Origin: Lutjanus erythropterus
Taxonomy: Eukaryota > Chordata > Actinopteri > Lutjaniformes > Lutjanidae
Direction of reading: 5' to 3'
DNA: 64,000 bases
NCBI GenBank assembly: GCA_020091685.1
Contig: CM034607.1
Coordinates: forward strand, 11,727,884 to 11,791,883
Made by a program: the position numbers and the translations under genes. The notes under the pieces are model-generated. The model had not been told where the DNA came from, ran no database searches, and saw only the letters and a program-made list of their open reading frames with translations. This document shows positions 1-13,258 of the stretch, piece after piece. How positions within the stretch are numbered: the stretch's first letter is position 1; the number at the start of each line of letters is the position of its first letter.

Positions 1-1643
1 TGGACAGGGACTCTCATTGAGACAGTTGTAAAAATAAGTCCAAACTTCAATTTCAACAAGTATAAAAGTGTTGCAGGAAGGAATCCTAAAACACCGTAAT
101 CAGTTGGCATATTAGCACTTCCAGTTCCCTCGTCTGAAAGTCAATGGATTTTTTTGATTAGGTTTCTATTATTTGCCTGAAATAGCTTCTTAGCACAAGT
201 TCAAGGGATGTTCACGTTTTGTTCTACAACATAAAATACAACACAAATACCTCATTTGTGAATTCTGAAGCCTCAATGCGTCTTAAAAAAAGGCAGTAGC
301 TAACAAATAGTTAAATGAGACTACAGAGTTTGTTGTGGACACTAAATGTCACCACGCCAAACACTGGTTCTGTATTGGTGGTTACGTTTAATTATGCTCA
401 TGTTGTAGTTTGATTATAGCCTAACATTAGCTTTTACTTCAGGCAATTAGGCTTCAAAAATCCTAACAGTGCTGTTCATTTGTGATAATTATCTTGCTGA
501 ACAAAATGCTTTTTGTTCAGAGCTGCCACAGAGCTTATTTTCTGCAATCATCCAAAATCCAATGGAAAAATCCCACTGCTTTTGGAGCAATGCTAACTTC
601 CACTTTGGCCTACAAATATAAGTCCCTGCAGCACTCTGTTATTATGTTAATTATTTAGAAAATTTTGTTACTTCCTGAGAATGTTTTAGACCTGGAATAA
701 AATCCGTCCCTACGACCATGTTATATCCTTCCTGTTACGTCATTTTTGTTGTTCTTACGACTGTGGTGCTCGCATACCATAGTACTTAAGTATGCAATTC
801 ACATACTATTGGTTTCATACTAAGGTTTTGGACATATTAAAAAAATCTCACACACCTTTAAATAGCATATTTGTATGCAAGTTTGGACACAGCCGGTGGC
901 TAAGTGTTTGCCGAACGACAGTAAAAATGCTAAGCCAAGACCCTGAAAAAATCCCAGATATCTCCAATAACAACTTATCCAACAAGCTGCTTTATCACCT
1001 GGAGATGTCAATAAACTTGTTGATGCCTCACTTGTAATTTAGTTGTCCAGGGAGTTACACATTTTAGCTTCCAGTGGCAAACATGCTAACATTAAACATA
1101 ATGTTAAACATGGTGCACTCTTCAGTTTTTGGATATACTTGGTGTTTGATCAGACCAATAGGCTACCCCAAGTGCATTTTACTAAAGTATGACTGGCCAC
1201 CCAGTGAGAGGCAGGACCCTAGTGTGAATCAACTGTTTGATGAGTATTTTTGAATGTGCATTGTCTTCTTTTGAATCTAGTAAACCTTTATTTATTTATT
1301 TTTTTACATTGTAAACTCACTTTAGGGATAATTTTATAGCACAAGGTTTCAGAATGACATGTTAGTTGTAGTTCCCTTTATTCTGGGTAGCAGCAAAAGG
1401 GTGAATAAATAATAAATCCCAAAAATAAAACTACTTTTCTTGGTGGAATGTAAGAGTCTCACAGAAAATAGTATGGAGGTGCAGTTTCTTTTTGAAGACT
1501 TAATAAAGAATATTAATAGTATCAGAGTAGATATTAGAAATGGTTGGATGGATAAATGGATGAAAACTATGAAACAAACTGGATACCTGATGAAGACACA
1601 CAGAAAATGGGTAGGGGAAATATTGGAAGACATGAGGCATAAT

Positions 1644-1648
1644 GTATA

Positions 1649-1686
<38 letters not shown>

Positions 1687-1694
1687 TGTGTATG
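1644..1694. repeat. (TG)n microsatellite
   Basis: TG dinucleotide tract with TATG interruptions. Small ORFs across it are artefacts. Confidence -1.
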
Positions 1695-4600
1695 AGAGTG
1701 AAATTGTAGGCCCTGGCAAGCGTTGCTCTTGGCCTTCATTGGGGAGCTGATAAATCCACAGCCGTTTGACTCCTGCCAGACGCCGCCCCACACATACACA
1801 CGCACTCTACACACACTACATCTCCATCTGTTTGACTTGTGCCAGTTGCCCCCTTTTCAATTACCCAGCATGCCTCGCTCTCTCCGAGAAACACGAGCCT
1901 ATTCAATGACTGCTGTGACAGAGAGACAGATGGACAAATATAAAATACAGATAAAGACCACAGGGGCTAAGATTATCCTTAGTCACCTGAGTTTTATACT
2001 GTCTCTAACGAGCAAGTAACTTCTGATGAGCTCCAAACTGTTTGGTGGACGTTACCTCATTAGGAGCATTGTTATAGCAGGAAACCGACCTTTAAAATGT
2101 GGCTGTTAAGGTGGAGTAGTAATGAGAAAATATGAAAATAGACGAGGCAGTGATGTCGTTATTCAGGCTGTCCCCGTTCCCAATCAGTCAATGCTGTCAA
2201 ATTAAAATGTTCATCCTGGAGTGGGACCTTCCTTATTTTTTTAATGGCTGTGTCAAACTGGCAAATGTGACCATTATGTATTTGTCTGGGTCAGGAGTCA
2301 AACTCTATCGTTTCCTCACCTCAGTATTAAAAGTTGGGAGCTGGCATGATAGCCTAACCTACTGCCCTACAAAATTATGCAACAGCACAGTGCCAGTATC
2401 GAATCCTCTGTCATCATGACTACAGGGCAGACTATTGAATTTGGATAGTTATGTCAGAAATTTTAACCCCTATTTTCCTTTCATTTGAACAAATTAAGTT
2501 ACATTTCTCAATTGTCTAAATGCTAGCAGTAATGCAAGGACTTTAGCTAAATAAAATTTACCAAAAGCTATAAGGTCATTCTCACAGAATAGATGGTATC
2601 ATGGTGACAAAATGACTACTTGTTGGGCTGGTGCACTACTGCAGCTAACTCCTAACAAGCAGCTGGGAACATGATATGGCCAATCACAACAGCTCTCCGT
2701 TAGCCTGATTACAAGTACAAGGTTCTACTCGCCGTCATCTACTGTAGCTAATACACTGATTATTGATAAGTACCTCATACAACCCCACTTCAAATAATCC
2801 AAACTATCCCTTGTCTTATAATTGTCAAAACTAAAAATGAGTCGGGCCAACACAGTTAATAGCTTCCTTTTCATCAGACTTTCTGCTTCTCTAAAAGGTC
2901 AGCTGTGTCAGGACTATTTGCAATTAGTTAAAGGTGCAAATTTATGTTAACCAACACTGAACTTGATGAAGTCAAATTTGCATGGAGTCACCTACATGAC
3001 CCAATCCACTGATTGTGAATAAATTGATTTCACTGCAAAACAGCTCTGGTGTGCCTAGGCCCTGAAATGGTGGAACATTTCAATTCAGACCACAAACTAA
3101 CTGATCAAAGTATAAGTAAACAAGATTATAAATCTGAGCAGAAGCTTTGACAGTTTGCAATTTTTGATGAAAGAGTTCAGTATATACCAAGAAAGTATTA
3201 AGGATTCATACGTAGTTCAAGACATGGCAACTCCACAACATGAAGGAAAAAAAAACTCCCTTTTCTCTAGTTTAGCCCTCCTGGGAAGTCAGAGGTCAAG
3301 GCATTAGCAAGCATTTTACTTCAGCAAAAAGATCCTTGCAAGGACTATGCCTTAAACCATGTTTTTGTTTGAAAGAGTCTTTTGAAGGACTTGACCACCA
3401 TGACACCAAAGTTCATCAGAAGTGCATAGTTCACACAGTAAAATCTCAGTCAAAGCCTCATATCTTCATATGTTTGTCCATCACAACAACATGCTCTCAT
3501 TGTGTTTCATCATGCATAACAATATGTTCAATTTGTGTAATTATGCTTCATGTCTTTGAATGTGTTGAACCAATTTGTCAGCTGAGGCTCCAGGTATTGT
3601 CTCTCAGTGTATCCAAGGTCCCTCATTATAAACGCAATGAAATGCTGTCATATCTGAGAGATCATCTCCCTGGTAACAGATGGAGACGGTCTTGTCAATC
3701 AAATGGGAACGCTGTCATTCCTACAGCTCTGGACAGGAACAACAAATAAGAATAGTAGAAAGTGGGGGATGAAGAAGAAGTAGTGATCCAAACAATAGGG
3801 ATGAGCACAAATCTGAACAAGCTGATATCGATGTCAGTGTGTAAAAAACATTCTGAACCTGAATTTACTGAACCTGCAGTAAGATTAATACACCAAGAAA
3901 CATGAATGCAAATGCAGCATTATTTCAATTTAAGATTATTCCCTGTAACTGGAGGATTTTTTTCATATATATGTATGTATATATCTTTAATAGAAAGAGT
4001 TCCTAGTGCAAAACAGAATAGTTTGATTATTTGATTTTGATGCTTGTAGGTATGACAACTGTACTGCTAATAAAACATTAGGTTAGAGAATACAACATTT
4101 GCCGCATTTAACACAACTTCCAGTATACACTGCTCCCACTACTGGTCATCTATCCAAATACAGATACAGAAACAGGTAATTTTGCTGGTTCAAAAGATAC
4201 AGATACAAATAATGTGTCTGTGCACCTCTGCTAAACAGTGGTGCCTGATTTACATGCAACGGACGTGCCTGCCTCAGGCAAAACCTGCAAACAACCTTAA
4301 ATTCCTTCAGTATCACACATCAATTCATTCCCACCTAACAAGTGGGCAAATGAGAGTTAAACGCTGCGAGCAAGCTTTCTGTAATAGTTATCTCAGCCCT
4401 CAGGTGAGTCATGGTCACTACGTTGCATTAAGCTGGCTGCTGAGAACAGCATAAATTCAAAGACTCAACGGCCAGCGCAGCCTGCAACTTAACCTCCATA
4501 AATCCTTTTTGGTCATTAAGATGTTCCTTGGAGTAAACGGGCTAAAGCGACAGAGCTCCTTAGTTGTTCCTGTGTGGAGTTTGGTTGCGTTGATTAACGT

Positions 4601-4753
4601 ATGGCGGTTTCCATTCTGCTGACTCATTCAGGGACCAGCTCCTCTCCCCACCTCGTTTAAGTAGGAGGGCAGATAAAGGGCTCCACTTGGTCAAACATCG
4701 TCGAAGAGTGTGAGATGGGCTAATGAGGGCCGCGTGGCCCAGGCCTCCAGAGT

Positions 4754-4754
4754 G

Positions 4755-4798
<44 letters not shown>
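4754..4798. repeat. (TG)n microsatellite
   Basis: About 20 TG units, nearly pure. Confidence -1.
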
Positions 4799-4800
<2 letters not shown>

Positions 4801-5689
4801 AAAGAGAGAAAGTTTTTATATATTTTGGTAGGTTACAGCTAAGGCTGTAAAATTAATAAGCCAACAGCAGTGAGGGGCCGCTAGTTTGAAAACAAATCAA
4901 ACACACGCACAGATGTTAAGAAAAACAGAGCAACAAATCCGTGCTGCATGTTGGCTGAACATGAAGCTAAACGAGTTACACTCGCACACCCACACCCAGA
5001 AACAAATTGGCGTGATGTAATGCACAAAAGAGAAAAAAAAACAAAACACACAACATGCTTTGCTCGCTTCCAAAGTCTAACATCATCCCAGCCTCCCATC
5101 CTCCCTCCCTCTCCCATCTCTGCTCAGCTGCTTAAAGTAGGGCACATCAATTTTTCACACTGCCTCTGTCTCTCACTCAGTTTGTGGGTGTGACCACAGC
5201 ACCTGTCTGGGCCAAATGTGTCATACCCCTCTCTATATGTACAGCGTACAGCGTCCCGCCCATCCCTTCAAAGAGATCCTCACATCTTTACTCCCTCTGT
5301 TCCTCCGTGCTCCCTCCTGTATCCTCCTCCATCCATCTTCCTCTCTCTCTATGCGATTCATGCTCCCTCAGCTATGAATCTCTCACAGCAACATGCCAGC
5401 CGTCCTCTAATGTATGCAATATGTAATAATCACAGAGGCAAAGAAACACACACGTGTAGATGCACACATGCCATGCAGGGGTGGCTCGATAATGACATGG
5501 AGATTAAATGGCAAAGAGAATATATGGACTTACTGATGCTGCACTTTACAAGAATTCATCCCTACACATACAACTCGCTATTTCAGATACATCCAGATTC
5601 TATAGCACAAACCTGAGATCACAGTTTTTATTTCAAATACTGAATACACAACAAATAGTCAGAGTATTTCTGGATTAAAAATGTTCTTG

Positions 5690-5890
5690 CCGACATGACA
5701 AAATAATGAAAAATATTTTTGGTTTAGAACTCACAATGGCTGTTGAGCTCTCCTCTTGAGATTTTTGGCTATCCTTAAACTTAATCAGGTTCTTCTGCTT
5801 GAGGTGATGAAGTTAGTTTGCTGTATTGCTCATTTTGCTCTTACAGTCTTCTTGCACTTCTTACATATTACCGTGATTTATCAATTGTAA
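5690..5890 (-). repeat. Interspersed repeat family B, minus copy
   Basis: The reverse complement of this segment matches 55977-56135 over about 150 bases, including GTAATATGTAAGAAGTGCAA, CACCTCAAGCAGAAGAACCT and AACCAAAAATATTTTTCATT, with scattered changes. No coding frame is conserved between the copies. Confidence -1.
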
Positions 5891-7315
5891 TTGCCTGATC
5901 TTATGTAACCAAACCACTTCCACACTACTTCAGTCACTTCCCAGTTCAGAACAAACTCCTTCACTGTACAGCCTGTGGCAATATTACATTTAGCCATGCT
6001 TGTTGTTGCTGTGTGCAATCTCATTCTGTCAACAAGTCATAATACTGTCATAACAATATGATTTTTTTTCCTATCATAAAAAAAACCCAATATATTGTGA
6101 ACAATACGATATGGCACACCAGCGTATTGGTAAGAATCTGGTGTAGTGGCAAAATTATATGTTGAACTTTGTACTTTGTATGAACTGGCCTAGTACAGCC
6201 TGGAATGATGGAGGCATTCTCACATGATCGTTTCTTATCCAATGATTGTTTGATAAGGAATAAACTACTTTCCCGTCCTTGACCACAGCTCTTCCTGTGT
6301 GGGACTGATGTGTTCTGTCATCCCTCAGCAGGTGGACAACCTTGAATAGTACTCAGTACACGTATGCACATCCTGACTCAGCCTCCTCCGCATTCTTGAC
6401 TTGTTATCAACATACTTTTACACTCTGTGTGTGACTGTACTCTGATCCTTTGCAAAGTATTATTAAAACACCACAAAGACAACTTTGGGTCAGTGTCACT
6501 CTATTTTTTCATATTTCCCAACACAATGGTGATGCAACAAATATCAGGATACATAGTGTATGCAAATACTGTAAGCAAGGTGATATATTGCATTTTTATT
6601 GCTTATGTTGAAAATCTGTCACAGTTTAAACTACACACCACTGTATACATAAACACTGAGTTAAATGATTACTTTTTGATGCAATCATAACAGCTAAGAT
6701 AGCAACACTGCTATTAAGCCGTTGGGGGTTTTAACACGACACAAAAAGAGTTTCGAATTGACACAGTATCACAAAACATTATATACTTAAGGGATAAATT
6801 AAGATACTTAAGTGTGTCAGTATTTAGTTACACCACTAATGGCTTCAATAACCAACTAAACAACAGCTAACACTTTACACCATTAGCTGCTAATGCTAAT
6901 ATCACTTGCATAGATTACATTCTCAAATGAGTATCAAGGTGTGAGGTGCCAGGGCTTATATTATGATAGGCGTTATGATAAACAATTTAATCTTTCATCA
7001 TTCAGTGAGGGAATGTTCTGGGTGAATTGAGGCATGTATGCGACTGGGGAATGACGGGGATACATCTTGCCCCTCTCCAGTCCATTCAGAGAGATTTCCA
7101 CCTGTCCTGGATCTGGTCTGGCATTTTCTACAAGATGGCTGTAGTTGCCACTTTTTTTGTTGAACAATATTAAATTAGTTGGATGGCATAGTTTCTCTAA
7201 AAGTTGAACAAACAACTGCACTCAAGACTTGTGTTGATGGAAAAGATGTGTTTGCCATACTTCTGACAGGATGTGGTTAGTTTAATTCACCAACTCTGCT
7301 ACATCGTACTTTTCA

Positions 7316-7391
7316 TTGCTCTGATTGGTTGTAGGTCTCTCCAATTGCATCCAGAGGCATTTTAATCTGTGCCGCTTGATAACACCCCTTG
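7316..7391 (+). repeat. Repeat family E, + copy
   Basis: TGCTCTGATTGGTTGTAGGT and CCAATTGCATCCAGAGGCAT recur in reverse complement at 40530-40602. The copy may extend rightward to about 7480 in more diverged form. Confidence -1.
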
Positions 7392-7630
7392 AAAATTGAA
7401 AATGAACTGTGAGCTTCCAGACTAATTTGCATTTGAGAATTGGTCTGGTGATGGCAGGCTCGAAAAATTCTGAATTTGATGCAGAATTTGGGAACCGATG
7501 TGTCGTTGGGTGCTGATGTAGCTGAATCTATCACTCTGAATCTTTACCCTCTTGCTTTTCTTCCAGTCTATTATCAAATCCAATAAACTTTGTGCTTGGT
7601 TATTTATGTACAACAGTGACATTACAAATG

Positions 7631-7631
<1 letters not shown>

Positions 7632-7689
<58 letters not shown>
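7632..7689. repeat. (CA)n microsatellite, 29 units
   Basis: A pure CA tract of about 58 bases, likely polymorphic. Confidence -1.
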
Positions 7690-7694
<5 letters not shown>

Positions 7695-8377
7695 AAAGAC
7701 CGTGTGGAACTAAGGTGAAAATAAATGAAATTAATAAAAGAAGCCCATCATTAGGAGGACACAGGTCAAGTCTCTAATTTCATTACTTCCAAAACTTGTC
7801 TTTAATGTCCTTTCCGATGCAGCTTGTGAGAAATGTCAGGTCAATTGGTGTCACGGTTAAAGTTCACACTCCTGCAGTTTATACAACTTTCTCCTGACAG
7901 AAATACGGGCCAGGTGTGACGGGCTCGAGTCTTTACTGGAGGCTTCCACTGTGAAAATGCTAAATAATTCACACAAAAGGGCAGTTTTGAAAAGCCTTAA
8001 CCACCTGAGCTAACCTATCTAATATTGAACAGAGGGCAAGCCACAGTCTGCATTGAATAATATACTCTCATTTTAGCCTACTTCAAAGCTAATATGTCTC
8101 TAATACCAGAAGGGGCCACCTGGGACCTCCTTAACGTTAATATTTGGGCCTGAGAGGAACAATGAGAGAAAGACATGACAGTGGCAGGTCACTGCAAGTC
8201 ATGTCACTGATGTGTGAGTGAAATCTTTTCTTCTTTTAAACCACACAGATAAGATAATTGTTCATATTTATTATTTGAAAATCTGGTCGTACCTTTACAC
8301 TTATCTTACACTTATAAGAAGTAACAAGACGTACATTGTGTCAAATTAGACAAAAACATGAAATAATATGTTCTGTA

Positions 8378-8414
8378 TTACATTACAACAGAACTGTACT
8401 GAAAACTAAACTGT
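8378..8414 (+). repeat. Inverted partner of the 85-bp repeat (fold-back arm)
   Basis: The stretch containing AACAGAACTGTACTGAAAAC is the reverse complement, with few mismatches, of the end of the repeat unit near 8481-8507, and of the sequence after the MITE (9003-9020, CAGTTCTGTTGTAATGTG). The array therefore has inverted ends, as in a fold-back or MITE-like element. Direct copies of AGATAATTG...GAAAATCT (8252-8284 and 9197-9226) lie further out. Confidence -1.
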
Positions 8415-8424
8415 ATGTACTAAG

Positions 8425-9085
8425 TGTCCCAATTAACCTCTTAGAAAGTCTACTAAGGGTCTAACAGTGGGAAGTAATACACTTTAGTTTATAGTACAGT
8501 TCTGTTATGTGTCCCTGATTACCCTTTAAGAAAGTCTAATAAGCATCTAACAGTGGCACACTTGAGTTTACAGTACAGTTTAGGGTTGGGTGATTGGACG
8601 ATTATATCGTCTATCGACAATGGGCTGAATCCATTGCCGATTGCTTTTTTTGCCCGATTTTTAGGGCAATATTTGCCATTTTATTTTGCATTATGCGTTA
8701 ACGAGCCAATTAAGCTTGTATTAGTTCAGTAAAGGAACTTTAATTCAGAAGGTGAACGGTTGTATTTCTCCATTTAAAATGGAAAATAAGTGTGAAAACG
8801 TAATTTGTAGACACTTTGAGTTTATTTTGTCCACTGGACGTAGTGAACGTACACAGCATGCGTAAGATAGTGAATTTGCCGCTTGCGCGCATCTCCCAGC
8901 TGAGACCCAAAAGGTCGGGAGAAGGTGGGTGGGGGGACGATGGTATTGCCAATTGCCACGATGATCGCTTGGAAAATTTTAGCATATTGCCCAACTCTAG
9001 TACAGTTCTGTTGTAATGTGTTCCAAATTACTGTTCAATGATAAGGATCTAACAAAGGGCCTAATGCTGTCTAATAGAGAACATA
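8425..9085 (+). repeat. Tandem repeat of about 85 bp, interrupted by the hAT MITE
   Basis: Units begin near 8425, 8510 and 9019 with TGTCCC or TGTTCC. They share the order 'AAAGTCTA-TAAG-ATCTAACAGTGG' then 'TTTA-AGTACAGTTCTGTT'. Removing the MITE and one copy of its target duplication restores the second unit to 82 bp, close to the 85-bp first unit. The third unit is more diverged. Confidence -1.
8581..8999. mobile_element. hAT-type MITE (419 bp) with perfect 8-bp target duplication
   Basis: The ends are imperfect inverted repeats: TAGGGTTGGGTGATT on the left, and the right end read inward is TAGAGTTGGGCAAT. Both flanks carry GTACAGTT (8573-8580 and 9000-9007), an exact 8-bp target duplication, which is the hallmark of the hAT superfamily. 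There is no transposase ORF, so the element is non-autonomous. It interrupts one unit of an older roughly 85-bp tandem repeat. Confidence -1.
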
Positions 9086-9529
9086 TCACTTGTAGTTTTT
9101 GTATGTTTTGTCAAAGTGCAGCTTGTTACGTATTATTATTAGTGTACTGTAAAATAAAGAGTGCCCCAAATTTGTTTTCCTTGAACCATGTAGTTGAGAT
9201 AATTGTACTTTATTATCTGAAAATCTATTCTATTCCTGTAAAGCTCCTAAATGAGATAACCCAGATGTTTCCAGTATGAACTACGCTTGAACAAAGAGGG
9301 AGTACAAACAGAAGTCAGTTAAGATGATGATGAGATATGCTAAAAGACTTTTTCATCAAGAAAAGGGAAAAAATTGCAGTGAAACAAGCACGTATGTGTT
9401 TGTCAGTGGAGCGGGTGTCACCTCGTCAGTAGCAATCTGCAAAAGTGACAGCTCTAAAATAGCTGTAGCTGGTTAAATAAAGAGGTCTGGAGATGGTTAC
9501 GTGGTGTCTTTGGAAAGATAATCCATTTG

Positions 9530-10125
9530 TCAACCAAGCTGTGGGCTGAGGACAGGACCCAATACACAGAGACAGACGGAGAAGAGGAGGAAGGGATAAC
9601 ACTTGGCGGTGGAGGCACAAACAGAGCGGAGGGGTAGGAAATAAGAAATAGAAGACAAGAGGGAAAGACAAACAGCGAGAAAGGACTGAGAGGAGACGAT
9701 TGAGTGATTAGACAGATGGAGGGTGTAAACACAGGAGAGGGAGAGGAGAAGGAGGAAAGAAAAAAATGAGTAAAAAGCGACAGCGAAGCAAGATGGAACT
9801 GGGAGCAGATCGTGTGTGGACGAACGGAGAAGCAAAGACTAGCTGGGGGCTTCCAGATACTGTATAAAGCAATAAAACAAGCAAGCATGACAAGAGAGCC
9901 AGAGGGAGGGAGGAGGGCAAAAGAGCGAATGAAATGAAGGACGAAGAAAGATGAAGACAGAGCAAAATTCGTGTGTGTGCACGAAAGAAAACTACAAAGA
10001 GAAGAAAGAGCAGAGGAAGATGGAGGGAAGAGAAGAAGAGGGGGAAAGGAAAAACGAGGATCGAATGAGAAGGGAATCGGAAAACAACAAGAGAAGATAG
10101 ATACGTGAAAGGGCAGCGGAGCGGC
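9530..10125. repeat. Purine-rich (GA) block on the + strand, about 600 bp
   Basis: Mostly G and A on the + strand, with GAGGAGAAGG and GAAAGAAAA-like words and few long pyrimidine runs. The long minus-strand frame here encodes only Ser/Phe/Leu/Pro low-complexity sequence and is not a gene. Confidence -1.
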
Positions 10126-10623
10126 AGAATCAATTCCCTTTGGGGGTTGCAGGATCGGGGCAGTGGAGTGCAAATGCTACATTATAAACACTCAGTAGGC
10201 TATGGCCGCAACACAAGCCATCAATTTGCCCTGGATGTGCAATGAAAAATATCCTCATCGCTTCCCTTCCAAGCTTTTCCCACATGAATGGGGTTGCTGT
10301 TGACTATACAAGCAGCAGAGTCTGTGTCTCATAAGGTTGGCATTCAGTGAATTTCACATCGCCTTTCATGACAAGACAGTTTTTTCTCTACACTAGCAAG
10401 CAGGGCTGGTGTTGTGACCAAAAAAATCTTCCATGCTAACAACCCGTGGTCCTATTTTGATGTTGTGTTCAGTTGTGGCAAGTGGCATGAGGCAAGGAAG
10501 GAAAAAATGCTTGGTGTGGCCAATGCCATAAATTTGGGTTTTGAGCCAATTCCAAACCAGGGCCTAGATGACGGGTAACTATGCCAATATCAATACTTTT
10601 TATTCTTAAATGCACTTAATGCG

Positions 10624-10790
10624 TGGCCTGGTAGCTCAGTTGGTAGCGCAAGTGCCCCATGTACTTAGACTGTTAGTCCTCTGCAGCGGCTGTAAGTTCA
10701 AATTCCACCTGTGGCCCTTTGCTGCGTATCAACCCTCGACTCTCTCCGCCTTTCATCCATCCAAACTTATTATTTTCTCCATTTTAGAGA
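10624..10790 (+). mobile_element. tRNA-derived SINE, + orientation
   Basis: The head contains RNA polymerase III boxes: A box TAGCTCAGTTGG (10632-10643) and B box AGTTCAAATTCC (10695-10706). The usual fish tail GTGGCCCTTTGCTGCGTATC follows, then CT-rich sequence. The cloverleaf is not intact, so this is a SINE and not a functional tRNA gene. Confidence -1.
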
Positions 10791-12383
10791 CCTGCACCCA
10801 CACCTCTACCCATCTCTGTAGGCTACATTACCTTTTAAATGATGTTGTTGCGTGCTTTCCAGGTGTTTTGTTTATTGTGTGCTGAGTGTTTTCCTGAACA
10901 ATCTTCTTATAATTAGAGAAGCTGTGTAGTAATGTCACTGCAGCAAATACCTGGGACATTCAAGCAGCAAAACTAAAAACTGTAGTTAGAAAACTGAACA
11001 GGACAGGGAAAACTCTCCACAGGATTAAATGATCAATGACATTATGCTGCTGTCTCACTGTGTGTAACGGCACACATCCATTATTAATCAGAATGTTAAT
11101 TTTGATCAATCGTGGTGTCTGTGGTTGTACCTGCGGTCAATGCATCACTAAGAGGTAGACCTCTAACAACTAAAGCTTTCTGTGTGTAACAGTTCACTAG
11201 ATCAGCAGTTCAACCTTCAAGTGCAACAAGGTGGCCAACAAGGTATGAAACAAATATAGTAATACAGTGAGAATATAAGTGGTAATTTATCACACTTCCT
11301 GAGTAACTTGCCCAGCACTGTCTTAAGCACAATACAGTTTTTAATTGTAAATAAAGAAATGTTCAACATGTGAATCACTGTGTGCATGCACACAACAGCA
11401 ACAGAGATGTAAACATTTCTACACTGAAAGCAATGTTCATGCGCACAGGATGTCATTTACAATCCATTTTGGTTGCGGTGGAGGTTGGTTTGTTTTGTAT
11501 AAATCCTACTGACACTAGTATCAAGACTTAAATCGAGACTTTGTATCTGTAGTATCAATATTTTGGGGATTGATCTGCTCACGTCTAAAAACACACTTAC
11601 AGAATGGGCAAAAACTTTGCTGTAGCAGAGGCTATAAGTCACACATTTGGACAACTATTCATGCTGATGCTCACATGAAAAGTGACAAAGGTACTGTTTT
11701 ACTTTCCTGTCTCTGCACAACTGACTAGTTGCTGACCAGAGTTATTGGAAGTACCCCACCAAATTTTTTAGGGAGAAGGGGTTTCAGATGGTGTTCAATG
11801 ATCAGAGAAGCTCAATGTCTGAAGCATAATACCACCATTAATAATACATAGGTTTAAGGATACTGTGCGTGGTCAATCCATATCAGTCCTGCATGCATTA
11901 ACTAAATGTTTAATTCCATTCATAGACGGATTTTACCTGATGCAAGTCGCATGCTTTTTAGCACTAAGCCGGATATATCTGAGATTTCAGAAGTTTCCCA
12001 GTCATAACATGAGTGGAATGGTCTTAAGATCCTCAATCTGTGCTCCCAATGAGTGGCAGTGTGAAGATCCTCATGGGATGGACAGCCTTCTCATGACGCA
12101 AACCTGAGTATTACGTTTGCATGTTGCTTTTGTGACACAAAAGTAGTGCACAAACTGTTTAAGCAATGAACTAGATCTTGTGTCCGCCAAAGAAAATGGA
12201 ACTCATTGTGCATGGATATGCTGTCCTCTTTTGTGCCTAATGGGCTTAGATAGGACTGGAGAGGATTGCAAGCAATAATACTACTGAGTTCGGAGGTTTA
12301 ATTTCATTGATAATATCACCTTGGCGGCCTGAGCCTAAGCCCTTATCCCTTGGTACTGCTGTGAATCAAACCTCTGCACTCTT

Positions 12384-12412
12384 CTCCCTCCCTCCCTCCC
12401 TCCTTCCCTCCG
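12384..12412. repeat. (TCCC)n-like tract
   Basis: Short CCCT/CCTC tetranucleotide repeat, slightly interrupted. Confidence -1.
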
Positions 12413-13231
12413 TCTTGTCTTGTTGAAGTATTGCTAACGTGTGTAAGTTTGCTTTTGCCTTTGGTTTCTGCGGTCAAAGGTATCAATAAATAACCTGCAG
12501 CATTTTTTTTCCCGCTGCAGACTCTCTAACACACAAAGACATACATAAATATGTGCACATGCTAGCTTGCACACATGTGTGCAAACCCATAAACATCCCT
12601 TGCCAGAGGCGTCTTCATAATTAAAATTCCCACAACCAGTGTAGAAGAGCGTAGACCTCTCCGCAATCATCCCATACAATTACTGACACACTCGGTCACA
12701 TAATAGCCGGTTTTCATTCATTCAGCTGCGTTGTTTCCCTTAAGTCTGTCTGTTCTTTCTTGCTATTATTTTTCATACTCTCTGCCCTTAGACTGGCTGC
12801 CTCAAAGCCACTCTAATTGCATTGGGGATCGGCCTTTAAAGCGTTGCCATGGCGACTGGTAGAGCCTTCACCGCGCCACATGTCTTCCTCACTTTACTTA
12901 CTTTAGCTAAAGCTCTATTGCTCGCTATCTCTCCCTCTTTTCCTCTTTCATGTGTCACTGTACTTCCTACCTCATCTATACTTTTCCACTTCACTCCATT
13001 CACCCTTTAATTATTTCCCACTTTTCCGTGCGGCTTGATGAAAGCGGTGGGGGAGGGCCTCCCCGAGGATGAGTGATCTGCAGATGTGGGAGGAGAATGC
13101 CTCGCCAATAAACACTTTACATGTATGGATGCATGCGCACGCGTACACACACCCACATTCACACCCACCAACCCAACCCCTAAACACACACACGTTTTGG
13201 AAAGCGATCGTGCTACGTTGGCCAGGGGTGT

Positions 13232-13258
13232 AGCAGCAGCAGCAGCAGCAGCAGCAGC
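13232..13258. repeat. (AGC)9 trinucleotide repeat
   Basis: Nine pure AGC units, in an otherwise low-repeat stretch. A frame across it would encode poly-Ala, but no supported gene contains it. Confidence -1.

Larger units (their letters stand above)
1..5689. other. Non-coding sequence, left edge
   Basis: Apart from the two TG repeats I see no gene and no full element. A hAT-like word (AGGGATGAGCAC near 3799) hints at an old insertion. Open frames are all under 140 codons and lack recognisable domains. Confidence -1.

Noticed and set aside
3336..3749. 137-codon plus-strand open frame
   Set aside because: Cys/His/Ser-rich composition without a regular zinc-finger spacing; no family recognised.
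9454..10173. 239-codon minus-strand open frame
   Set aside because: It is the complement of the purine-rich block; the product is Ser/Phe/Leu/Pro low complexity with no domain, and overlapping frames are similarly open.
10624..10710. Possible functional tRNA gene
   Set aside because: A and B boxes are present, but the arms do not pair into a full cloverleaf and a SINE tail follows.
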